Below, piece by piece: positions 31,401 through 40,126 of a stretch of DNA of 48,876 nucleotides (position 1 is the first letter of the stretch; each line of letters starts with the position of its first letter). This DNA is from Halocafeteria seosinensis. Taxonomy: Eukaryota > Sar > Bigyra > Bicosoecida. Made by a program: the position numbers and the translations under genes. The stretch lies in assembly GCA_001687465.1 (NCBI GenBank), contig LVLI01000183.1, positions 1 to 48,876 of the forward strand, read 5' to 3'. The notes under the pieces were generated by a model that saw only the letters and a list, made by a program, of their open reading frames with translations, was not told the DNA's origin and did not search any database.

Positions 31401-33687
31401 CCCCAAGCAGCAGACTGCCTTGCCGAAGCAATGTTTTGCCTTTCTTAACAGTATCATCTTTGTGGTTTAAAACGTAGCAAGGATTATGTTCTAAACTGCG
31501 CTCTACAGCTTCTCTGAAAAATTCGTCGGTAGATCCACCTCTACTAGATCGTCTCTGGCGTAGCTCACGCTGCAATGCGGCAGCGGCTTCTCTCCCTTCA
31601 GGGTCATTATTTACATCCATGTAATCCTCTACGTTTACAGATGTGGCAGTGTCTTCAACGGCTTTGCCGGTAGCACTATTAGAAGCATCAGTACTTCTAA
31701 CCATGTTGTAATTTGCGTGAGTGGCGCTGTAATAACCCCCAATATCCCATACACGACACGTGCCGTCGTCACTCACAGAAACCAGTATACTAGAAAATAC
31801 GGGATCAAACTCCAGAAAGTTGACCATTTTCGTGTGACCCACAAGTATGGCAGCGGAAGACCAGTCTTGCATGGACCAAACTCGAATTACGGCAGATGAC
31901 TCATCTGACGCCGCTGCCACATACTGGTTCGAGCTATTGACGCTGAGATCTTGAAGGACGCCATCCATTCCTCTGAGGGTTGCTATAAGGTGCCCATAAG
32001 TAGCAGACCACACCTTGACGAGGTTATCATCGGCACCGGAAATTACGAAGTCATTGCACATGTCGTACGCCACACAATACGCAGGCTGTCCCATGTGGCC
32101 ACTGACGGCGCCTAGCGGACTTAAGCGTTGCGTATACAACATGTGTGGTGGTGCAGAAGAGCACAGAGTCCTTCCAGTAGCACTGCGTATTTTATTATTA
32201 GGGGTCGACACCAGTCGCCCAGCCGTTGCATTGCTCATACTCGAATGCCAATCCTGTATCCTCCTAGGCCGAGGAGAGGGTGTACACCGTAATTCGATCT
32301 CCCGATTCCCGAGGAAAGATACAACGTTGAAATCTTGCCCAAAAGCACTAGCATCCCGAGGCGCAGTAGAAGACAGTCTTCCAGTTAAGCCAGTTTCCGT
32401 TTGAGGAAGAGTAAACGTACTTGCACCCTTCTTCGTATTTAACAATGGCTCCGATCTTCCTTCAACTTCAAAAGTGTCTTTACGTTTTGCCAACGTGGTT
32501 TCCGCGAAATCATACCACTCAACTTCGCGAATAATGCGTTCGCGCACACGTTTCGCCTTTGCACTTGATGTATCCTCTTGGAGATAGTGCGCTAAACGAC
32601 GTGCGGGTCGCATAATTCTCAGAATATCCCCATCCTCTACATTTAGATCTTGTTGCGATAAATCCTTGTCGTTGCGGGATACTACTATATCTGACGGGTG
32701 TGGCCGGAGTGTTGACTGGAATGGAGGAATTTCAGCGGTGACCTCCAAATCGTTATTGAATGGTTGCTTTTCAAGTATCAACTGAGATACAGGGTCGGCC
32801 TCTAACGTGCCACCATCAGCATCGACCAATTCCAGTTCACTCCCATCGTCGATTTGGGTAATTCTGCCACAATCAATGCATGCACCATAGTTCGGTAATG
32901 ATACAGACAGGTGAGAATATGCAATGGGCGGGTGGGAAGTTTTTCTCCTCGTACTGGTTTTTCGATGAAATTTCACGGCATACAGAACGCTCGGCATCCA
33001 AGAAGGACCGATGGAGCCTTCACCTGCGTTTGGGGCGCGCATCTTGCTGGTGTCAAGAAGGCGAAGGCGCGGAAAGTCCCCATGTTCTCTGAGTCTTCGA
33101 TAAAACTGGGAACCAAGCTTTCGACACCGCTCAACTAACTTCAGGTACCTGAGCCCAACTTGACGATTAAGCTGCTCCTGGAGGATCGTTGAGCAAGTTG
33201 CCCGAACGATCTGAGCGGACCCATTCTTGAAGCAATCATAAGAAGGAAGCTCCAGCTTACGACTATGAATGTTTGCAAAATTTTCCGTCAATAAAGAGAT
33301 CGGATTATCATCAACTCCGTTTTGTAGGCCGGTACGGGAAAAGTCGTGGGGAATTGTCCCCGGAGTGAAATGTTGCACGATCAAGTCTCTTAAATGCATT
33401 GGGGACACATTCTTAAGACGCCTAGCAATATCAGCAAAGGAAGGTTCCCTCTGCTCTCCGGTCCATAACAACGAAGGACGAAGCACTCCTAGCTGTTCAA
33501 GCACCGTTTCTAGTGACTGGCCGGCAGCTTGAGTTCCAGGAAGCGCGTTCAAATACCGAGCAATTAACACCAGTATCTCTGCATCCAGATTGGAAACGCC
33601 TTGTCTGCTTTCTGATTCCCCTCTCCCCCGTGTCAATTCCTGAGAATCCGCCATATGTCTTCGTGTTGCTTCCTCATTTTGATTCAT
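25414..33687 (-). CDS. BRWD/PHIP-type WD40-bromodomain protein
   Basis: 2757 residues, uninterrupted, ATG at 33687. The N-terminal region has a helical LisH-like start (LDAEILVLIARYLNAL) and the family segment LTENFANIHSRKLELPSYD. WD40 repeats span about residues 525-1135 (DNLVKVWSA, DDGTCRVWDIGG, DGTVRVWTF, DGRLNIWDCGE), split by acidic/basic insertions. Around residue 1800 lies YLPQIGDDVIYFPEGHAEVL, the cryptic Tudor-like segment of PHIP and BRWD proteins. Two bromodomains follow at about 2330-2420 and about 2480-2590. Both keep the Asn of the acetyl-lysine pocket (CASFNEP and AIKFNEEG). The C-terminus is Arg/Gly-rich and ends in an acidic run (SSEDDDDDIELELESDE). It should act in the nucleus as a chromatin reader or substrate adaptor. 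It is larger than animal PHIP (about 1800 residues), mainly through inserted low-complexity sequence. Confidence 0.95.
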   Translation of the reverse strand: MNQNEEATRRHMADSQELTRGRGESESRQGVSNLDAEILVLIARYLNALPGTQAAGQSLETVLEQLGVLRPSLLWTGEQREPSFADIARRLKNVSPMHLRDLIVQHFTPGTIPHDFSRTGLQNGVDDNPISLLTENFANIHSRKLELPSYDCFKNGSAQIVRATCSTILQEQLNRQVGLRYLKLVERCRKLGSQFYRRLREHGDFPRLRLLDTSKMRAPNAGEGSIGPSWMPSVLYAVKFHRKTSTRRKTSHPPIAYSHLSVSLPNYGACIDCGRITQIDDGSELELVDADGGTLEADPVSQLILEKQPFNNDLEVTAEIPPFQSTLRPHPSDIVVSRNDKDLSQQDLNVEDGDILRIMRPARRLAHYLQEDTSSAKAKRVRERIIREVEWYDFAETTLAKRKDTFEVEGRSEPLLNTKKGASTFTLPQTETGLTGRLSSTAPRDASAFGQDFNVVSFLGNREIELRCTPSPRPRRIQDWHSSMSNATAGRLVSTPNNKIRSATGRTLCSSAPPHMLYTQRLSPLGAVSGHMGQPAYCVAYDMCNDFVISGADDNLVKVWSATYGHLIATLRGMDGVLQDLSVNSSNQYVAAASDESSAVIRVWSMQDWSSAAILVGHTKMVNFLEFDPVFSSILVSVSDDGTCRVWDIGGYYSATHANYNMVRSTDASNSATGKAVEDTATSVNVEDYMDVNNDPEGREAAAALQRELRQRRSSRGGSTDEFFREAVERSLEHNPCYVLNHKDDTVKKGKTLLRQGSLLLGDSETKVTSVSVSPLGGVIATGTQNGIVRIYSLLSSSCSQDACSKSWTVCNNVIRASDKEAVDTSSDGRSRTRVSGYGKMSNHVLHRSKHTTATGTGCTYETGGSSATSDGSTSAATVLEDAVLSPELRLVCQGHTSTVNSIAFSHSGDRVASSGAKDGTVRVWTFSRHYDDYVCLILDARRGEYATDYADLQNAFKSKDRNAIASKIRQNIEEGCNIEDLHDGSGGGVVTDSKSEVLAIGKKDSAQFWDAQSAYYSDENVGFGFCGRVGKDHSRTARSAWWKQEVPVPEIDQIAWTKDDSCIISSQRIMIETKWEDDASSYFFIRLKVWCSHTGELLRVFTGHDGPVFVIEPSPLDPHIFLSGGQDGRLNIWDCGELRTQPLTQFEFHRLEDRSDRPSLVNSSDLSVPFVPRTREAGDSSSRQRKSKTSGSDRRPFLGGAVVQLQSSTCAEGVTGFCEVHVESMSSSLDANKYHACKDMRFSSERAGVLDIKWQNDGLGFVVTDVEGRVTWFGVGGVEWSLHYHDTHATVGEDLACVASGMELRSTTQSAVCLYLVPFFQYFSLDYEPLMRDIYYNVIDRAHQVPPHQLLPEQNIGNEFFEDYPFIPEIDCCVEEKDAEDNSFEAEVVTYSSHFYQRLFCGPVRFVPQYRRSHTANRNNRLTRDCQAKNIIEALHHADRLFGARSHDSIDLKNMVESLFHHKAGSSYEGAIHIKASYGTSANRRLGRTAIRQQERRRTQPVQYLDDSSDEETSAVHLNARQSADGPLAGHVRTRMENALSQTGRAQPADSGLRHPRTMYSNRYAVLSYLQQLTRRARAFARSHSRGTSHLQDGGNSSILMEEHIESRVRCNQNGGMELASDYESDDEPHRQIAAAAAPSRSRSSRRTSRPIHLRDSMDDSAGSSDESDASADTVDNVRERSTLTASEFFEQDQLAQLFSSVVARASYDLRVAPCIRGLRIQGISHVDEAMGENLLDKCQKSLISGSMCYSAEGLNSATSGLTRLGFKPQRDESEASLEAKTFRRVTRYFNEWLLRTRPTPCNYLPQIGDDVIYFPEGHAEVLGVDYFDDGRDFSQQSGQDATIRGPSTRAKRQRETKEITVRLTSRELGIDCERAGRIDNGALGSKPSHRFPWQKWPASWRYVRCSVVAINYVFCYQQDAKDQGHSGKGRKGMAADYAVILEVTLRVSHAPTTDSSGNVSWQSVESTKVEQSDLYFRQYVGPNGCVSLPELEAKRCGNISVSSNDTLSTTLTDLRYAKYEGVNCLVLIEEFEHGMENMNRLQDGTKVEVPFIDVASALDCCEEDVFGRYGGYDILKAQQFPVESASTSAATTSWSGASSFCAILSPGLRSRSSASANSATRLDVERPSRDSQIAESMLKLANNPTLKGRLLCESIEDSVEAAASALVMRKVDALDHPKWKQQVEKKADTVLDPHVREDIWGAVSNYIVLVQELKSTFGEQFEIKSLLPVPLSKMASYYTADVSASRGKKLGDDRQRGLPCVWCSIPVTFEENGDHEFVSPWEINGPSTTDRPSKDYAGCEPSPMEQWKNHSSMVRYQFRSSLTEEQRCKALKTILELKKVPEYASFLYDVSATQFPQYSKHVPVPMSLYRIAQRLIRHYYRSLESILNDVELIRINCASFNEPDSDIIAVATACVRDFHEKFASMSLRETRGSRRAVSQPSPEPEPQLEIGENIEEIKGAVANTRIFNLSKRSLEEIAGTLPSSMTQAFHKILDWVAEADVLSVFSEPVPEDFTDYHDEIKFPQDYTTMRREIESGQYSTVQKFSAELQLIYANAIKFNEEGDKYWMLAARSFQYAAPILQAAQEKFQTPVSVDLPMIPSTLPVDIDQFIVEIVNNQGSGTTGLRNGSANDEIVLESEDSSDDSYTARRQPARRNRIRRRGQASSSPGRRRSTQRGRPRGGARGRSNSSTRRGNPRRSSRSGQSAANTNGGMRRTGRRRNTRRAAIADSGTESSEYEESSEDDDDDIELELESDE

Positions 33688-34080
33688 TCTGCCCTAGAAT
33701 TCCACCACCAAATTTCAACGTTTTCCATTCAAAGTCCTCTTCCCAAGAATTCAAGCCAAGCAAACCTAACAACAACTACTACCGCTACACCTTTGGCTGA
33801 ACTTTTTTTTTGTGACCTCCGAAACACCACCGACATTCAACGGACAAATTCCACGCTTCCTGCGCTGGAATTCAAATCACAATTCAAATGAAGCCCAACT
33901 TCAACTTCGTCCCAATGGGCCCTAAATCGCCATGAGGCATCTGCAATCCCACATCCCATTAAAGTGAAAACGGTGGATGGTACAGAAGAGCAATGAAGGA
34001 GCATGTGAATGAGATGGAAAAGAGGTAATATGGCAAGTGTTCGGATTACCGTATTCCATAGTCCCAACGGCCCCTCTAGA
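33688..34080. other. Region upstream of the BRWD-like gene
   Basis: About 390 bp, likely promoter and 5' UTR of the minus-strand BRWD-like gene and 3' flank of the small minus-strand gene. No other gene is seen; the open frames crossing it have no recognisable content. Confidence 0.4.
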
Positions 34081-34522
34081 TTACCCTTTGGGATGCACCC
34101 TCGACCTTTTTGTGCCTTTGCTTCCCCCTTGGCTCTGAGGTCTCCATTCCTCTTCCTGCCCATTCCATACAACCCACGCAATCATAAGAGCTCTCTTCTG
34201 GTAGGACGAGCATAGAGGCGCACATGAGACAGACCGGGAAGAAATTACCTACCTCTGGGACAATCAAATCTCCACATACAGCTCTATAATAAAGGAAATG
34301 CTTTCCTAGGTCCGAACAATCAAAAATTGAGGTTGAAGTTGAAGCTCTTTTGGGAGGAATCGTAGATAGATCCAGAAGCGAGGAACTGTAAGTGTATGAT
34401 GGTATATGGGCTTGTAGATGTTGTGGCGGAAGGTTCGCAAGAAATTTGGACACTTCTCTCGTAGCGTGCTCGGGTGTTTGTGCGAGAGAAAGAACTGCTG
34501 GAATCCAGATTCTACACTGCAT
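34081..34522 (-). CDS. Possible small two-exon gene, unknown product
   Basis: Exon 1 runs 34522-34253 from an ATG, and exon 2 runs 34197-34081 to a stop. The 55-nt intron has GTAGGT at the donor and CTACCAG at the acceptor, matching intron size elsewhere in the window. The product is 128 residues. Its middle reads FDCSDLGKHFLYYRAVCGD and its end is basic (GTKRSRVHPKG). I recognise no domain. Support is only that the splice removes a stop-containing frame and gives plausible composition. It could equally be chance or part of the BRWD gene's upstream region. Confidence 0.35.
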
Positions 34523-34985
34523 AATGCAGTCTGCATTGAAGATGAGCGGAATCACCGGTAGAAAATGTTGATATCATTTCGTGTGGGTAGGTATTCTCTC
34601 GCAGAAATTTTTCCTGCATATATTAGTTCAAAAAGAAAATTTGGTATGCAACGGCCACATCCCATCGCACTATTGTTTGGACCAAAGAATCCTGGTTCCT
34701 TAGTGCGACCGACCCGTTAGACCTGTGCGACCTACCCTCTGAGGAAGAACTTCCGAAGAAGTCGGTACTACCCTGCCCATGCTGCAGTGTTATGCAATGC
34801 ATCCCTTTTGATTGGGGTTCGGTATCTCTCCGGCGACAGACGGAGAGAAAGAACGGAGGTAGAAACGGATTATATGGGAAATCTGATTTGAACTTGTTCT
34901 ACGCTCGCAGACCATTTCTCTTGGGGAGTGTTAACCGACAGCATATTGTTATCATTTTTGGCACCATAGACACGATTATTTGAAC
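34523..34985. other. Intergenic region between divergent genes
   Basis: About 460 bp between a possible minus-strand gene and the plus-strand S/T-stalk gene; presumably promoter sequence. No distinct element seen. Confidence 0.35.
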
Positions 34986-36965
34986 ATGGTAGTGTCGCGG
35001 ACGGCGACCATGCACTATGACGAAACGTTGGTTGAAAATGGTGCCTCGACGACAGCGCCGCAGGCAAGAGGCGCTTGGAAGGCTTCAAGCCTAACTTTAG
35101 TCGGCCGTAAGGCAATGGAGCCATTCCGGTGTTTCGGAGGGGGGAGGGTCGCTATTAGCACCGTAATGATAATGTTGGTGATGACAGAGATAAACCCGAG
35201 TGGCCGACTAGCAGCCACGGCTTCTTCGCCTACCCCGACAGAAAGTACCGTTACGTCCTCTCCATCTGCATCACGTACGTCAGAAAGGACGCATTCGCCG
35301 ACGGCTTCTCCGAGTATGTCCATGAGTCCGTCGGCCACAATGACGGAGACAATTACGCCAAATATTACGCACTCACCCACCAGCTCGGCTTCTGCTTCAG
35401 AAACGGCAACAATTACGCCCAACATTACAGCTTCGCCGACTTCCTCAGTGACGAGTTCGAGTAGCCCCACAGCGACCGCATCTAAGACGGAAACGAGCAC
35501 CAGTACACCGGACTCTACATCGACTCCACAAGCATCTTATGTGTCAGTTACTCCCTCGTCTATTCCCGATAAGATTCCCACCACTCCCATTGGCTACGTA
35601 CGGCAGCGCGTCAGACGAGTTCAGTTTTGTGCCGAAGAAAACGATGATTCCATACCACAAAATATAGCCACAGTCCCGGTAGAAGACAGAGTTGCGCAGA
35701 CATTTTATGGAGATACATCGATAGTGTTTAGCAAGGCGGAAGAATTCCTTGAGCCAGGCCAGTCGTGCCGCACTCTGCGGATTCGAGGCCCTGGCAATAG
35801 TGATACGAATAGTGTCGGGGAGAGTATCACGATGGCCCAACAACGTCAACGTACCGGTGAGGACGACTATGTGTATATTTTAACAAGCGCCACTATTTCC
35901 TCTGTGGACGGTCCTTTGCTGCTTGCGAAGAGAACAACGGAAGGAAGGTTCGGAGTCGAAGAGGAAGGCAACTTATTGTATATTCTCGGGAAGGATGGCG
36001 AGAATTGCCCGGTAATGGGATCTATTCTGGCATACGCGTTCAACACGAAGAAGCCAACTCTGATGGCTGGTGTGAGTGAGTGTTCCGCAGGTACTACGGA
36101 GTCACCCCAAGCAGTTGTCACTTCTATAGACTCTAGTCTCGAATCGAACGCTACTATTGTAAAAAGTTTGCCCGTATTCAATCCGATGTTTGCACGCTCT
36201 CCGTGTGGAAAATATGCGCTTGCGTTTGATAGGACCCAAGTGAGGCCAATTGCTTTCGTTTGTGAGCCTGGGGATGAGGAATTCACGATATGCACATCAT
36301 TTCGCCTCTATTTGGATAACTTTAAAGCAGTGCAGTCGGCCCACTGGATGAGTGATAATTATTTAATGTTTTACGGAATCGGCGTTGCGTCGAACACCAC
36401 CACTGCCTCTGTAACTAAGCTTCGGAACTTTCCCAGTGAAAATGACCCATCGGCGGCACTCAATAACAAAAATGTGTTCGCGGAGAGGGGCAATACTGAC
36501 ATTGACCTGTCCTTGCTTAATGGATTTCCAACAGGGCAAGTCAGCATCAGGAGTGCCGCTGAAGCTCATCTTCCCGGCAGTACAGCAAGTGGAGACGAGC
36601 GGAACATATCTTTCTACTTGATTGGAAGCACCCCGAAGGGTAACTTTGCCTTTGTGCATACTATAGAAGGACTTCGGTTCTCTAGTGCTGACGATATAGG
36701 ATTCCTGAGAGATACACCGTGGATTATGGTTGTGATCGTGTCCGGCGCCGGTCTCATCGTTCTTTCAGGACTTTGCATATTGTGTGTGGTGAAGCTTGTG
36801 AAAAGGAAGTCCCCTAAACCGTACTATGAGCAACCAACAGACCAAATGTTTAAAGAGCAGACGGGGCGGAATATGTCAAGCTTCCGCCAACTGGACACTG
36901 GAGGATTTCAATCTCCCGTGAATCCTCTTGCAGCACAGAGCAGTAAGAATAATTCGCTCGGCTAA
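34986..36965 (+). CDS. Ser/Thr-stalk single-pass membrane protein, unknown ectodomain
   Basis: 659 residues from ATG 34986. A hydrophobic segment (GRVAISTVMIMLVMTE, about residues 55-70) probably serves as signal. A Ser/Thr/Pro-rich stretch of about 120 residues follows (repeats like TASPS and ITPNIT; nt 35218-35560). Next comes a globular region of about 380 residues with scattered Cys (VQFCAE, SCRTLRIRG, MAGVSECSAG, SPCGKYALAFD, FVCEPGDEEFTICTSF). I cannot assign it to a family; SPCGKYALAFD recalls beta-propeller blades. A transmembrane helix (IMVVIVSGAGLIVLSGLCIL, about nt 36724-36783) precedes a basic KRKS and a tail of about 55 residues. The layout inverts the GLUG proteins by placing the stalk-like region before the ectodomain. 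Confidence 0.75.
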   Translation: MVVSRTATMHYDETLVENGASTTAPQARGAWKASSLTLVGRKAMEPFRCFGGGRVAISTVMIMLVMTEINPSGRLAATASSPTPTESTVTSSPSASRTSERTHSPTASPSMSMSPSATMTETITPNITHSPTSSASASETATITPNITASPTSSVTSSSSPTATASKTETSTSTPDSTSTPQASYVSVTPSSIPDKIPTTPIGYVRQRVRRVQFCAEENDDSIPQNIATVPVEDRVAQTFYGDTSIVFSKAEEFLEPGQSCRTLRIRGPGNSDTNSVGESITMAQQRQRTGEDDYVYILTSATISSVDGPLLLAKRTTEGRFGVEEEGNLLYILGKDGENCPVMGSILAYAFNTKKPTLMAGVSECSAGTTESPQAVVTSIDSSLESNATIVKSLPVFNPMFARSPCGKYALAFDRTQVRPIAFVCEPGDEEFTICTSFRLYLDNFKAVQSAHWMSDNYLMFYGIGVASNTTTASVTKLRNFPSENDPSAALNNKNVFAERGNTDIDLSLLNGFPTGQVSIRSAAEAHLPGSTASGDERNISFYLIGSTPKGNFAFVHTIEGLRFSSADDIGFLRDTPWIMVVIVSGAGLIVLSGLCILCVVKLVKRKSPKPYYEQPTDQMFKEQTGRNMSSFRQLDTGGFQSPVNPLAAQSSKNNSLG

Positions 36966-37289
36966 ACGCTGTTGTTTGAAAATACGTCGGGTGAGGGGAC
37001 CCCACTAAATGGGTTGCATGTTGTCTATGTCAATCCCTGCACTGAGCATGTATGTTATGCATGAACCTATAATGCACGTCGCAGTGTGTAGCCGTGTATC
37101 TTGCTGGACACATGTTCCTACTTCGATGTTAAAATGCATTTGTCAGCGTCCTGTATGAGTAAAGGCACATATCCACTACTGAAAAGGCTACTTTATTTTC
37201 CACCAAACCATATACATTAAGATTCATCAATCCTCGCCCCCTTTTGATGGGAATCGGCTGGAACGACGACCTTCGACATCGTCACAAAC
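36966..37289. other. Convergent 3' intergenic region
   Basis: About 320 bp between the stops of the plus-strand membrane protein and the minus-strand epimerase/glycosyltransferase. No gene; presumably both 3' UTRs. Confidence 0.45.
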
Positions 37290-39590
37290 TCACTTGTGCA
37301 CGACGTAAACGTCATGTTTATCTTTATTGTATAACTTGTAGATACTGTGGAAAGGACGACCTGTAACTAGCCTGTCCGGAAAGTACTTATAGCCAATGTA
37401 GTTCACGAGGGGCATGTTGCAGTTTGACTTGGGGTTGAATTTCGGGAAAAGGTCCAGAATGACGTTCAGGAACTCTTGCATGACATCCCAACGGCCTGCG
37501 ATAAGTCCAGCATTCAGCAAGTACTTGTTTTCAGGAATGACAAACATTCGGCGTATCTCCTCGCTGAACCTGCATTTCCTAAACCTATCATTCATCCACC
37601 AATTATTCCGAAACCTGTTTGTCTCACTACCCACAAACAGCGACTTAGGCTCTTTTTGGTCAAAGAAATCAAAGGGGTTCTTAAGCATCTTCACGTCGAA
37701 GAGGTCTGAGCTCATTATGTACGTAGGGAGTGTTAGTGGCGCTCTGTTGCGCTTCAGTTGTGCCATGAATCGGTCAAAGTAGAAGAACCTTCTGTCGTTA
37801 TTCGAGACGTAGTTCGTCACTTCGCTTTCCTCATTACCTGAATAGAGAGTGTGAACATCGATGAACTTAAACCTTGGCGTCTCGTATTGGTGGATAAATC
37901 GAGCGCTGAGACCATCGTGAAAGATGTAGGACTGTACATCTGCCTCATGAGCGCTATCGTAGTATGCTCTTATTAAATCAAATTTGCCATCAGTAGAATA
38001 TGCCGTCCTCCGCTGGGGATCTTTCTCCGAAACTAGGTATGTAGTAAGTACGTATCCTTTAGGAAAGAAGAAGCACTTGAACCACTCAGCAAACTCCTTG
38101 ACCCCTTCGCTATAGGGTGTTGGGTTCAACTGTTTTCCTTCAACTTTCTGCAGGATGGTTACATCAGCAGCTTTAGTTTTGTCGAAAACAGAAATGCTCT
38201 TCAATTCGTCTACTGCAGTATTGCTGATGGAAGACTTCAACGAGTTATGTATCTCACTAACTTCCTGGGCCATACCAGAGCCAACATCGACAGCCAGCTC
38301 TGGTGAGATTTTGGATAGCTCCTTCGTGTCAAATAGTGATAGCAAAGAAAGTACGGACTTGGCCAGGTCCTTGACAAATATGAAGTCTGTACTTGAGAGA
38401 TGAACCTGCTTATCGCCATTCCCATACATTAATCCTTCCCCTATCCTCTTTAGAGGTGAAGACGAAGAACAGAGCGGTCCATATACGGAGAATAGTCTCA
38501 GCCCTAACGAGGGCATTCCATCATACTTGTAGTGAACTCGCGCTACCTCCTCTTGTGCAAATTTATTTAACGCAACCATCGTGTCGTTTACCAGGCTCGC
38601 TTTAGAACCTGTTTCCTTTGCATTCGCATATATCGTGGACGATGAAATGTATATAACGGGGATTGAATGAGAGTGGCCCTTCGTCAACTTTTTGATAACT
38701 CCAAAGAGCGTTTCATGACACTTCCGTCGGTGCTCTAGATCTCTTTTCAAAATAGTTTCACTGGAAATTGGAGGATCTATCGGATCATGAAAATGGAGGA
38801 CATGGGTAACGCCCTTTTTCAAGAGCTGCTCCACTTTCTCAGCATTGCAGATATCGGCCTGCTCCACGTCTACCGAATGTTTTTGCTGAAGACGCAGAGC
38901 GCGGTACCTCTTCATTTCTACATCATCATCAAGAGATGCGTCGAAGTCATCCACTGCTATCAGGTGCTTGCGGCGTGCGCCATCCAACGCTGTAATCGTG
39001 TGGTATCCAACAAAGCTGGCAGCTCCTGTAACTAGCAGTTTCGCATTAGAATGAGTCTCTTTCGGAAACTTCATCTCTACCTGAGCTTCAATCGGTCGAT
39101 TCGGGGACGTTTGTGTCCCTTGGTTCTTGGGTTCGACCTCTGTAGTTTTCGTTTCCCCGGCTACTCCAGGGTTTTCTGTGTTTTCTTCCTTTCTTAAATA
39201 TGAACTCAAATCTCCACTATTCGGCACTTGTGGATTTTCCGTTGCAACGTTGTCCTGCTGCTGCTGTTCCACAGGACTCTCAATTTCGTCCCTCGTGACG
39301 AAGTGATTCGCCCGCGGCAAATGGGTGGCAGAATCAAACTGGAGCATTACAAGAATCAGCGATATGACCACAACTGCCGTGCTCCCAAACAGAATCGCCC
39401 GCAAAGAAAGCCCTCGGCTCAATACTGTATGCGAAGTTCCATCTCTGGAACCCTTGGTTGTCGAGTTCGCAGCACCCGCACGGGACGAAGTCGCCGATCG
39501 CTTCACCGTTGCTCCATTTTCATGGTGGCCGTCATTTCCATTTCCTTGGTTAGATCCATCCAAGTCCTCATTTCGTTTATCAGGACCCAT
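37290..39590 (-). CDS. Membrane-anchored degenerate sugar epimerase fused to glycosyltransferase
   Basis: 766 residues from ATG 39590; the open frame extends ten codons further but starts there with GTG. A charged N-terminus and a single helix (AILFGSTAVVVISLILVMLQF, about 62-82) suggest a type II Golgi protein. From about residue 182 there is an SDR/NAD-dependent epimerase fold (KLLVTGAASFVGYHT, ISSSTIYA, RLFSVYGP) like UDP-glucuronate 4-epimerases. The middle Gly of GxxGxxG is Ser, and the catalytic YxxxK appears as VALNK, lacking the Tyr. From about residue 500 a second domain resembles a GT-A glycosyltransferase: NDRRFFYFDRFM, then SSDLFDVKMLKNPFDFF in place of the usual TDxxDVxxxxNPF, LFVGSE and LNAGLIAG. 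The second domain is probably catalytic and the first probably a structural or non-catalytic remnant. Confidence 0.8.
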   Translation of the reverse strand: MGPDKRNEDLDGSNQGNGNDGHHENGATVKRSATSSRAGAANSTTKGSRDGTSHTVLSRGLSLRAILFGSTAVVVISLILVMLQFDSATHLPRANHFVTRDEIESPVEQQQQDNVATENPQVPNSGDLSSYLRKEENTENPGVAGETKTTEVEPKNQGTQTSPNRPIEAQVEMKFPKETHSNAKLLVTGAASFVGYHTITALDGARRKHLIAVDDFDASLDDDVEMKRYRALRLQQKHSVDVEQADICNAEKVEQLLKKGVTHVLHFHDPIDPPISSETILKRDLEHRRKCHETLFGVIKKLTKGHSHSIPVIYISSSTIYANAKETGSKASLVNDTMVALNKFAQEEVARVHYKYDGMPSLGLRLFSVYGPLCSSSSPLKRIGEGLMYGNGDKQVHLSSTDFIFVKDLAKSVLSLLSLFDTKELSKISPELAVDVGSGMAQEVSEIHNSLKSSISNTAVDELKSISVFDKTKAADVTILQKVEGKQLNPTPYSEGVKEFAEWFKCFFFPKGYVLTTYLVSEKDPQRRTAYSTDGKFDLIRAYYDSAHEADVQSYIFHDGLSARFIHQYETPRFKFIDVHTLYSGNEESEVTNYVSNNDRRFFYFDRFMAQLKRNRAPLTLPTYIMSSDLFDVKMLKNPFDFFDQKEPKSLFVGSETNRFRNNWWMNDRFRKCRFSEEIRRMFVIPENKYLLNAGLIAGRWDVMQEFLNVILDLFPKFNPKSNCNMPLVNYIGYKYFPDRLVTGRPFHSIYKLYNKDKHDVYVVHK

Positions 39591-40126
39591 TACGCTTCCT
39601 GTGGGGCATATACACTTCACTTCCGAATTTCCGTTGCTTGGATTCCTAGTGAATCCAACAATCTTTTCGTCGACTAGATTCCCACAGTTTTTCAGCCTCG
39701 TTATCGCCTACTAGCTTGCGTCCTCTCTCGTATCCACATGCAGGAATCACTAGTCTATTGAAAAGCCTAATGATCTCCAACAACTCTGACGGAAATCGGC
39801 CATGGGAAACCGTCGAAATCGGGCCTGAAAGAAAGCCTTTTTTGTCTCCTTTCTGGGCGCCCCATGCTGACAAACCTACAAAGTACCGGCCATCTACGGT
39901 CAAGTGCCGGTGCTTTCACGGGAGTGCACGGGGACCATCCCCGGACCTCACACACATGGCACGGGACTCCACCGTGCCCACTGCCACACTGGAACGAATA
40001 ATGCCATGGGATTGTACAATGAGCCCCATGCAGGTGTAGAGAAACATTTCATAGTGTAGATGAGGGTTTGTTTCCAATCTCTGGGGTACCGGAAAGGCGT
40101 CATTTTTTCGATTCCAAACGCTGAGA
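39591..40126. other. Divergent promoter region
   Basis: About 535 bp between the starts of the minus-strand epimerase/glycosyltransferase and the plus-strand SLC44-like gene. No gene is supported. It should contain both promoters. Confidence 0.45.

Noticed and set aside
36436-36659. Small open frames on both strands inside the 34986 gene
   Set aside because: Shadows of a long coding frame with a coherent signal-stalk-TM layout.
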